From: Streptomyces sp. WM6386
Lineage (GTDB): Bacteria; Actinomycetota; Actinomycetes; Streptomycetales; Streptomycetaceae
Reading direction: 5' to 3'
DNA length: 64,000 nt
NCBI RefSeq assembly: GCF_000972385.1
Contig: NZ_JXTE01000009.1
Span: 1-64,000, forward strand
The position numbers and the translations under genes are program-made. Below the pieces are notes generated by a model. The model was not told where the DNA came from. It ran no database searches and saw only the letters and a list, made by a program, of their open reading frames with translations. Of this stretch, positions 58,359-64,000 are shown piece after piece (position 1 is the stretch's first letter; each line of letters opens with the position of its first letter).

Positions 58359-58886
58359 TTAGGCTCCGGTCACCCCGTCGATTCGTTCCCGCAAGATGTC
58401 GGCATGCCCGTTGTGCCGGGCGTACTCCTCAATCATGTGGATGAACACCCACCGCAGACTCACCTCCATCCCGGGAGCGGGCCCCTCCATGACCCGCCCG
58501 GTGTCGTCGAGCGACCGCCCGGCGACGATCTCGCGTCCCCGGGCGATCTCCCGCCGCCAGACATCGAGCGCGTCCTCGAGCGTGCGGGCGGGATCGAGGC
58601 GGTACCCGGTCGCCTCACCGAACACGGGCGGCACATCAAGCCCCGCGACCACCCGCTGGAACCAGTTCCGCTCGACCTCGGCAAGATGCTGCACCAGCCC
58701 GAGCAGCGTGAGCCCGGACGGCTCGGCAGAAGGGCGCCGCACCTGCTCATCGTCCAGCCCCGCGCACTTCAACTCCAACGTGGCCCGATGAAAGGCCAAC
58801 CAGCTCTCCAGCATGGGGAGTTCACCGCCGGTGAGGAGGGGGACGGGGCGGCCGTCGGGCAGGGTGAGGGATGTGTTGGTGGTCAT
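58359..58886 (-). CDS. DinB family protein (DUF664)
   Basis: Four-helix-bundle protein of 175 residues. The metal-site residues appear in [23 protein letters not shown] (about 61-83) and [30 protein letters not shown] (about 142-171), the pattern of DUF664 proteins in Streptomyces. Members are possible thiol-dependent transferases or metal-binding proteins without known substrate. The start at 58886 gives [18 protein letters not shown]. Its stop is TAA, rare in this DNA, and its final bases merge into the AT-richer ect upstream region. Confidence 0.83.
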   Translation of the reverse strand: MTTNTSLTLPDGRPVPLLTGGELPMLESWLAFHRATLELKCAGLDDEQVRRPSAEPSGLTLLGLVQHLAEVERNWFQRVVAGLDVPPVFGEATGYRLDPARTLEDALDVWRREIARGREIVAGRSLDDTGRVMEGPAPGMEVSLRWVFIHMIEEYARHNGHADILRERIDGVTGA

Positions 58887-58919
58887 GGGGGGAGCATGGC
58901 ACGGGGGTACGACAGTCGG

Positions 58920-59066
58920 TACGTGCCTTCCAGCCCGTCCGGCGTTCGAGGACGAGGCCCTTTCGGGGCCGATCGGGGTCTGGGGCGGAGCCCCGGTGGG
59001 GTCGAAGGGGCGGAGCCCCTGGGGATGGGACGGGTAGGGGCGGCGGGGGGGAGGAAACCCGGCCCC
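58920..59066. repeat. second copy of the right arm of the long inverted repeat
   Basis: CCAGCCCGTCCGGCGTTCGA, GGGGTCTGGGGCGGAGCCCC and GGGACGGGTAGGGGCGGCGG occur here in the same order as in the right arm of 901-1134 (CAGCCCGTCCGGCGTTTGAG, GGGTCTGGGGGCGCAGCCCC, GGGACGGGTAGGGGTGGCGG). The left arm is absent. The copy fills the 191-base gap between the DinB start and the aminotransferase stop. Confidence 0.75.
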
Positions 59067-59077
59067 CGCCCGAACAG

Positions 59078-60199
59078 CTACGGCCAACTGTCCCCCACAG
59101 CCCGCAGTGCCCCCTCCACCTCCACATCCAGCCCCTGCTCGCTCAACGCGGCCCCCAGCGCCGCAAGGCTCGCCCGCACGGCCCCCGGCGTCGCATCCGC
59201 CCCGTAGTGGTTGACCCGGATCATCTCCTTGGCCAGCGCGCCCCCACCCGCGGCCAGCGGCAGCGCCGGATCCGATGCCAGCGCCCGAGACACCAGCTCC
59301 GACGCCACCACCCCCGCCGGCGCCCGCAGGGTCGTGGCGACCGGCGCCGCGTCCCGGGCCTCGTACACGTACGGCTCCAGCCCGCCCCCCAGGGCCACGA
59401 CCCCCGCCCGGGTCGCCGCGGCCGCCGACGCGTGGCGAGCCATCACCGTGTCGAGCCCGACCGACTCGATCCGCTCGACGCAGGCCTGAAGCGCCAGCAT
59501 CTCCAGCTGGGCCGGCGCGTGCAGCAACGCCTTGCGTCCGCCGTCGACCCACCGCTCCTTCCAGTCCAGCAGCGAGAGGTACGACCGTCGCGGCGCCTGC
59601 GGGTTCGCCGCCATCCGGGCCCACGCCCGGGAGCTCACCGAAACCGCCGAAACACCCGCGGGCCCGCCCATCGCCTTCTGCGCCCCGATCACACACAGGT
59701 CGACACCCCACGCGTCCGGCAGCACCGGCTCCGCCCCGATCGAGGCGACGGCGTCCAGATAGAACAGCGCACCGTGCGACCGCACCACCTCCCCGATCTC
59801 CGCGACCGGGTTGGTGTTGCCCGTCGCCGCCTCCGCATGCACCAGCGAGACGAAGTCGATCGACGGATGCTCGGCGAAGGCCTCCCGGATCTGCTCCGCG
59901 GTCACCGCCGTGTGGAACGGCACCGCCAGATCGATCACGGTGGCCCCGCAGTCCCGCAGCCAGTCCCCGAAGGTCTGCCCGTACGGCCCGGTGATCACGT
60001 TCAGCGCCACGGTGCCGGGACCCGCGGTCGCGCGGATCGCCCCCTCCAGCGGCAGCAACGCCTCTCCCTGCATGATCACGACATCCTGCGAGGTGCTCAG
60101 CAGCCGCGCCACGCGGTCCTCGATCGACGCGAAGTGCGCCGCGCTGAGCGGGGCCAGGTCCAGGAAGGGGTGCGTCACAGTGGTGCTCTCTTCACTCAC
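59078..60199 (-). CDS. class V PLP-dependent aminotransferase (alanine-glyoxylate type)
   Basis: PLP enzyme of 373 residues from GTG 60199 ([15 protein letters not shown]). It has [72 protein letters not shown] (the PLP-Asp area, about 122-165), and the Schiff-base Lys in [20 protein letters not shown] (about 181). GDWL... and the [11 protein letters not shown]-terminal Arg/His region resemble alanine-glyoxylate and serine-pyruvate transaminases. It is divergent from the amino-acid ABC operon over about 170 bases that carry a strong promoter and palindrome, which hints at amino-acid use as a shared theme. Confidence 0.82.
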   Translation of the reverse strand: MSEESTTVTHPFLDLAPLSAAHFASIEDRVARLLSTSQDVVIMQGEALLPLEGAIRATAGPGTVALNVITGPYGQTFGDWLRDCGATVIDLAVPFHTAVTAEQIREAFAEHPSIDFVSLVHAEAATGNTNPVAEIGEVVRSHGALFYLDAVASIGAEPVLPDAWGVDLCVIGAQKAMGGPAGVSAVSVSSRAWARMAANPQAPRRSYLSLLDWKERWVDGGRKALLHAPAQLEMLALQACVERIESVGLDTVMARHASAAAATRAGVVALGGGLEPYVYEARDAAPVATTLRAPAGVVASELVSRALASDPALPLAAGGGALAKEMIRVNHYGADATPGAVRASLAALGAALSEQGLDVEVEGALRAVGDSWP

Positions 60200-60290
60200 G
60201 GGATCAACGAATCGAGGGTAACCGGCACCCTGGACACCCCGCCCCGCCACCGACTTCTTAGGTCAGACGGCCCTATAACCATCAGTTTGA

Positions 60291-60319
60291 TTTGAGGGTC
60301 TCAAACTTCTCCTTATAAT
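60291..60319 (+). promoter_or_regulatory. strong promoter with overlapping operator before the amino-acid ABC operon
   Basis: TTGAGG (60292-60297), a 16-base spacer, and a perfect TATAAT (60314-60319) form a good HrdB-type promoter 48 bases upstream of the GTG start. The palindrome TTTGAG-GGT-CTCAAA (60291-60305) covers the -35 box, so a repressor bound there would block RNA polymerase. Confidence 0.7.
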
Positions 60320-60367
60320 CGGAACCCGATATCCGGAACAGACAGTTCCCTCACAGGAGGCTTCCCC

Positions 60368-61225
60368 GTGCAGACGATCCTCGGGCGTCGGGCCCGCATC
60401 CTGGCCGCCACCACCGCGACGGCCGGGCTCGTGCTCGTGGCCGGCTGCTCCTCGGACGACGACGGCGGCAGCGGCACCAAGACCGCCGCCGGCGGTGTCG
60501 AGCTCGTCAAGGCGGGGCAGCTCACCACCTGCACCCACCTTCCGTACCCGCCCTTCCAGTCGGAGATCGACGGCAAGGTGCAGGGCTTCGACGTGTCGCT
60601 GATCGACCTCGCCGCCAAGAACCTCGGCGTGAAGCAGGAGATCCTCGACACGCCGTTCGAGAACTTCAAGACCGGTGCGTTCCTCAACTCCGGCGAGTGC
60701 GACCTCGCGGCCGCCGGCATGACCATCACCGAGGAGCGCAAGAAGAACGTCGACTTCTCGGACCCGTACTTCGAAGCCACCCAGGCCCTCCTCGTCGACA
60801 AGGGAAGCGGCATCACGTCGCTCGCCGACGCCAAGTCCGAGAAGGTCGCGATCGGCGCCCAGGCGCAGACCACCGGCGAGGACTACGCCAAGAGCCAGGG
60901 CCTGGACCCGGTCTCCTTCGAGTCCTCCGACGCCGTCCTCAACGGTCTGCGCTCCGGCCAGGTCAAGGCCGTCGTCATCGACTACCCGGTCGTCCAGGGC
61001 TGGCTGAAGACCAAGGCCAACGCCGACGCCTTCCAGGTCGCCGAGCAGATCAACACCGGTGAGGAGTACGGCTTCACGGTCAAGAAGGGCAACACCAAGC
61101 TGCTCGCCGCCATCAACAAGGCCCTCGCCGAGGCCAAGTCCGACGGCACGTACAAGACGCTGTACGAGAAGTGGATCGGCCCCTACGACGAGTCCGCGGC
61201 CTCCGCGTCCCCGTCCGCCTCATGA
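60368..61225 (+). CDS. amino-acid ABC transporter substrate-binding lipoprotein
   Basis: Family 3 binding protein of 285 residues, GTG start with CAGGAGG 10 bases upstream. The signal has lipobox VLVAGC (Cys about residue 28), followed by an Asp/Gly/Ser linker. HLPYPPFQSEIDGKVQGFDVSLIDLAAKNLGVK, GECDLAAAGMTITEERKKNVDFSDPYFEATQALLVDKGS and a C-terminal KTLYEKWIGPYDE are typical of polar amino-acid receptors. The ASPSAS tail is short. The ligand is not identified; glutamate, glutamine, arginine or a related amino acid are usual. The next gene overlaps its stop. Confidence 0.87.
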   Translation: MQTILGRRARILAATTATAGLVLVAGCSSDDDGGSGTKTAAGGVELVKAGQLTTCTHLPYPPFQSEIDGKVQGFDVSLIDLAAKNLGVKQEILDTPFENFKTGAFLNSGECDLAAAGMTITEERKKNVDFSDPYFEATQALLVDKGSGITSLADAKSEKVAIGAQAQTTGEDYAKSQGLDPVSFESSDAVLNGLRSGQVKAVVIDYPVVQGWLKTKANADAFQVAEQINTGEEYGFTVKKGNTKLLAAINKALAEAKSDGTYKTLYEKWIGPYDESAASASPSAS

Positions 61226-62055
61226 CGAGCCCCGACGCACAACTCCAGCCTCGCAAAAAGGGCCTGACCCGCAGTCAGAAGCGCAGTCTGTCGCGCGGCG
61301 CCCAGTACGTCGTGTTCGTCGCGGCCGTCGTCGCCTTCGCGGCGTCGGCCGACTGGGGCCGGCTCAAGAACCAGTTCGCGCAGTGGGACATCGCCGAGCA
61401 GATGTTCCCGGACGTCATCACGCTCGCGCTGAAGAACACCGTGCTCTACACGCTGTCCGGCTTCGCGTTCGGGCTCGTCCTCGGCATGGTCATAGCGTTG
61501 ATGCGGCTGTCGTCGGTGGGCCCGTACCGCTGGTTCGCCGGCGTGTACATCGAGATCTTCCGCGGCCTGCCCGCCCTGCTGATCTTCATCTTCATCGGCG
61601 TGGCGGTACCACTGGCCTTCCCGGGGACCGAGATCCCCGGCGGCACCTACGGCAAGGTCGCCCTCGCGCTCGGCCTGGTGGCGGCCGCGTACATGGCGGA
61701 GACGATCCGCGCGGGCATCCAGGCGGTGCCCAAGGGGCAGATGGAGGCGGCCCGTTCACTGGGCTTCTCGCCCGCGCGGGCCATGATCTCGATCATCATC
61801 CCGCAGGCGTTCCGGATCATCCTTCCGCCGCTGACCAACGAACTCGTCCTGCTCTTCAAGGACTCCTCGCTGGTCCTCTTCCTCGGCGTCACCCTGGAGG
61901 AGCGCGAACTGTCCAAGTACGGCCGTGATCTGGCCAGTACGACCGCCAACTCCACGCCGATCCTCGTCGCCGGCCTGTGCTATCTGCTGGTGACGATCCC
62001 GCTCGGCTTCGTCGTGCGCCGTATGGAGGCGAAGGCCCAGGAGGCCGTGAAATGA
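61222..62055 (+). CDS. amino-acid ABC transporter permease
   Basis: Permease of 277 residues from ATG 61222, overlapping the preceding stop by 4 bases. An Arg/Lys-rich N-terminus leads to about five membrane spans. The HisM/GlnP-type segments are [77 protein letters not shown] (ATPase-contact EAA loop, about 170-195) and [13 protein letters not shown]. It builds the channel for the ligand bound by the lipoprotein. The stop overlaps the ATPase start. Confidence 0.88.
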   Translation: MTSPDAQLQPRKKGLTRSQKRSLSRGAQYVVFVAAVVAFAASADWGRLKNQFAQWDIAEQMFPDVITLALKNTVLYTLSGFAFGLVLGMVIALMRLSSVGPYRWFAGVYIEIFRGLPALLIFIFIGVAVPLAFPGTEIPGGTYGKVALALGLVAAAYMAETIRAGIQAVPKGQMEAARSLGFSPARAMISIIIPQAFRIILPPLTNELVLLFKDSSLVLFLGVTLEERELSKYGRDLASTTANSTPILVAGLCYLLVTIPLGFVVRRMEAKAQEAVK

Positions 62056-62828
62056 GCCGACCGGAAATCGAAGTCCGCGGCCTGCACAAGTCGTTCGGCG
62101 ACAACGAGGTCCTCAGGGGTATCGACCTGGAGATCGGCCAGGGCGACGTCGTCTGCGTCATCGGCCCCTCCGGCTCCGGCAAGTCCACGCTGCTGCGGTG
62201 CGTGAACCTCCTGGAACAGCCCACCAAGGGCCAGGTCTTCGTCGGCGGCACCGAACTCACCGACCCCGATGTCGACATCGACGCCGTACGCCGCCGTATC
62301 GGCATGGTCTTCCAGCAGTTCAACCTCTTCCCGCACCTCACCGTCACCGAGAACCTCACGCTGCCCCAGCGCAGGGTGCTCAGGCGGGACAAGGCGCAGG
62401 CGGCGAAGGTGGCCGCCGAGAACCTGGAGCGGGTGGGCCTGTCCGAGAAGGCGAACGCCTACCCGGCCTCCCTCTCCGGCGGCCAGCAGCAGCGGGTCGC
62501 GATCGCCCGTTCGCTGTCGATGGGCCCCGAGGTGATGCTCTTCGACGAGCCGACGTCGGCACTGGACCCGGAGCTGGTGGGGGACGTGCTCGCGGTGATG
62601 CGGATGCTGGCCCAGGAGGGCATGACGATGATGGTCGTCACGCACGAGATGACGTTCGCGAAGGAGGTCGCGGACAGGGTGGTCTTCATGGACGGCGGGG
62701 TGATCGTGGAGGACGGCACCCCGGCCCAGGTCATCAGCAGTCCCAGCCATGAGCGGACGCGGCATTTCCTGTCGCGGCTACTGGACCCGGCGATGGCTGA
62801 TGTCGAGGAGGAGGACAGCGCCCCGTAA
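62052..62828 (+). CDS. amino-acid ABC transporter ATP-binding protein
   Basis: ABC ATPase of 258 residues, starting at ATG 62052 that overlaps the permease stop. Walker A is [13 protein letters not shown] (about 39-51), the Q-loop [12 protein letters not shown], the signature [16 protein letters not shown] (about 141-156), Walker [15 protein letters not shown] (about 161-174) and the H-loop VVTHEM (about 197). It is a GlnQ/HisP-type subunit of the polar amino-acid uptake family. The three-gene order SBP-permease-ATPase is complete. A reverse copy of the dispersed repeat follows right after the stop. Confidence 0.93.
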   Translation: MSRPEIEVRGLHKSFGDNEVLRGIDLEIGQGDVVCVIGPSGSGKSTLLRCVNLLEQPTKGQVFVGGTELTDPDVDIDAVRRRIGMVFQQFNLFPHLTVTENLTLPQRRVLRRDKAQAAKVAAENLERVGLSEKANAYPASLSGGQQQRVAIARSLSMGPEVMLFDEPTSALDPELVGDVLAVMRMLAQEGMTMMVVTHEMTFAKEVADRVVFMDGGVIVEDGTPAQVISSPSHERTRHFLSRLLDPAMADVEEEDSAP

Positions 62829-62852
62829 GGGGCGCGGGGAACTGCGCGACAA
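62826..62852. repeat. reverse copy of the dispersed short repeat
   Basis: TAAGGGGCGCGGGGAACTGC then GCGACAA, the reverse complement of the GCGCAGTTCCCCGCGCCCC core at 6301-6336. It begins at the stop codon of the ABC ATPase gene. Confidence 0.75.
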
Positions 62853-62913
62853 GCCCCCCACCGGGCCGCAGTCCAAGAACAACCCGTCGAGCCAAGCGCA
62901 TATCGTGCGGTAC

Positions 62914-64000
62914 ATGAGTGATCAGGTGGTGCTGCACGTAAAGGGCCGAGTTCTCGTAGGCCCAGAGGACGTCCGAGACGAACTCTGGATCATCGACGGC
63001 CGCATCACCTACGACCGCCCCCTCGGCGCCCAGGACATCCGCACCGTCGAGGGCTGGACCCTCCCCGGCCTGGTGGACGCGCACTGCCACGTGGGCCTGG
63101 GCCCGCACGGCCCGGTCGACACCGACGTAGCCGAAGCGCAGGCCCTCACCGACCGGGACGCCGGCACCCTGCTGATCCGCGACGCCGGCTCCCCCTCGGA
63201 CACCCGCTGGACGGACGCCCGCGAAGACCTGCCAAAGATCATCCGCGCCGGCCGCCACATCGCCCGCACCCGCCGCTACATCCGCGGCTACGCCCACGAG
63301 ATCGAACCGGACGACCTGGTCGCGTACGTCGCCCAGGAGGCCCGCCGGGGCGACGGCTGGGTCAAACTCGTCGGTGACTGGATCGACCGCGAAGTCGGCG
63401 ACCTGGCCCCCAGCTGGCCGCGCGACGCGGCGCAGGCGGCGATCGCCGAGGCCCACCGCCTGGGTGCGAGGGTGACGGCCCACTGCTTCGCGGAGTCATC
63501 GCTGCGAGACCTGGTCGAGTCGGGCATCGACTGCATCGAACACGCCACGGGCCTCACCGACGACCTGATCCCCCTCTTCGCCGACCGCGGCGTGGCGATC
63601 GTCCCGACACTGGTCAACATCGCCACGTTCCCGAGACTGGCCGAGGGCGGCGAGTCCAGGTTCCCCCGCTGGTCGGCCCACATCCGCCGCCTCCACGAAC
63701 GCCGCTACGACACGGTCCGCAGCGCTTACGACGCCGGCATCCCGGTCTACGTCGGCACCGACGCCGGCGGCACCCTGCCCCACGGCCTGGTCGCGGCCGA
63801 GGTCGCGGAACTGACCAAGGCGGGCATCCCCCCGACCGAGGCCCTCGCGGCGACGACCTGGGCTGCCCGCGAGTGGCTGGGACGCCCGGGCCTGGAGGAG
63901 GGAGCCGCGGCCGACCTCGTGGTGTACGACGAGGACCCGCGGGTCGATGTACGCGTACTGGCGGCGCCGCGACGGGTCGTGCTGAACGGGCGCGTCGTTG
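62914..64000 (+). CDS. amidohydrolase family protein (C-terminus cut by window edge)
   Basis: Metal-dependent amidohydrolase of at least 362 residues; the frame is open at the window end. From ATG 62914, MSDQVVLHVKGRVLVGPEDV leads into a small beta-sandwich. The barrel starts at TLPGLVDAHCHVGLGP (HxH metal motif, about 54), then VKLVGDWIDR with a candidate Lys ligand, RVTAHCFAESSLRDLVESGIDCIEHATGL (two His, about 190-209) and VYVGTDAGGTLPHGLV (Asp, about 285). The end AADLVVYDEDPRVDVRVLAAPRRVVLNGRV is the usual C-terminal sandwich, so few residues are missing. Imidazolonepropionase/dipeptidase-like members hydrolyse cyclic or peptide amides. Its place after an amino-acid importer suggests a linked substrate. 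Confidence 0.85.
   Translation, partial: MSDQVVLHVKGRVLVGPEDVRDELWIIDGRITYDRPLGAQDIRTVEGWTLPGLVDAHCHVGLGPHGPVDTDVAEAQALTDRDAGTLLIRDAGSPSDTRWTDAREDLPKIIRAGRHIARTRRYIRGYAHEIEPDDLVAYVAQEARRGDGWVKLVGDWIDREVGDLAPSWPRDAAQAAIAEAHRLGARVTAHCFAESSLRDLVESGIDCIEHATGLTDDLIPLFADRGVAIVPTLVNIATFPRLAEGGESRFPRWSAHIRRLHERRYDTVRSAYDAGIPVYVGTDAGGTLPHGLVAAEVAELTKAGIPPTEALAATTWAAREWLGRPGLEEGAAADLVVYDEDPRVDVRVLAAPRRVVLNGRVV

Noticed and set aside
1..64000. CRISPR array, tRNA or rRNA genes
   Set aside because: No regularly spaced direct repeats and no tRNA- or rRNA-like segments were seen.
1..64000. Polyketide, peptide or terpene biosynthetic cluster
   Set aside because: No assembly-line or terpene cyclase motifs; only the ectoine operon is a recognised specialised pathway.

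Overview
The window looks like a chromosomal segment of a Streptomyces or close relative. The DNA is very GC-rich. Genes carry extreme third-position GC, frequent GTG starts and ATGA/GTGA start-stop overlaps. Tat-type secretion signals, SigE-type and ECF sigma factors, a complete ectoine/5-hydroxyectoine operon, sugar ABC systems without their own ATPase (the MsiK arrangement known in Streptomyces) and a dispersed GC-rich repeat family all fit. I saw only one in-frame TTA codon, in an ECF sigma gene. There is no rRNA, tRNA, CRISPR, phage, insertion sequence or recognisable secondary-metabolite megasynthase.

Layout. (1) 1-6.1 kb: a partial TerD gene, a small conserved gene, a large inverted repeat, then a minus-strand polyol-type operon (DeoR regulator, sorbitol/mannitol-like binding lipoprotein, two permeases, zinc alcohol dehydrogenase). 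(2) 6.4-40 kb: a very large pectin and sugar-acid locus. It holds uronate dehydrogenase divergent from 5-dehydro-4-deoxyglucarate dehydratase and an unknown partner; a GntR regulator with a DapA-family and an IlvD/Edd dehydratase; sugar ABC permeases and a binding lipoprotein; Gfo/Idh, PmoA-like (DUF6807) and GH43 proteins. It also holds secreted pectinases of families PL1, PL3, PL4, PL9, CE8 and CE12, including a PL1-CE8 fusion, a double-GH43 protein and an internally deleted PL1 gene. (3) 40-49 kb: a SigE-type sigma factor with a membrane partner, a purine permease, a penicillin-binding protein, an IclR regulator divergent from an alpha-ketoglutarate-semialdehyde dehydrogenase, and a DUF1349 protein. 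(4) 48-55 kb: an MFS exporter with a GlxA/AdpA-type regulator, GNAT and DsbA-like proteins, a class V PLP enzyme, and an ECF sigma/anti-sigma pair. (5) 55-58 kb: ectABCD. (6) 58-64 kb: a DinB protein, a second repeat cluster, a class V aminotransferase divergent from an amino-acid ABC operon, and a partial amidohydrolase.

How the genes fit together (inference). Secreted CE8, CE12, PL1, PL3, PL4, PL9 and GH43 enzymes would strip esters and cut homogalacturonan, rhamnogalacturonan I and arabinan. ABC systems import the products. Galacturonate would be oxidised by uronate dehydrogenase, and a downstream acid dehydrated by KdgD to alpha-ketoglutarate semialdehyde. A pentonate arm (IlvD/Edd plus DapA-family) would give the same semialdehyde, and the dehydrogenase at 46 kb would finish to alpha-ketoglutarate. 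The lactone/galactarate-to-5-keto-4-deoxyglucarate step has no recognised gene here; the uncharacterised 387-residue protein at 8.3 kb is a candidate for an unassigned role.
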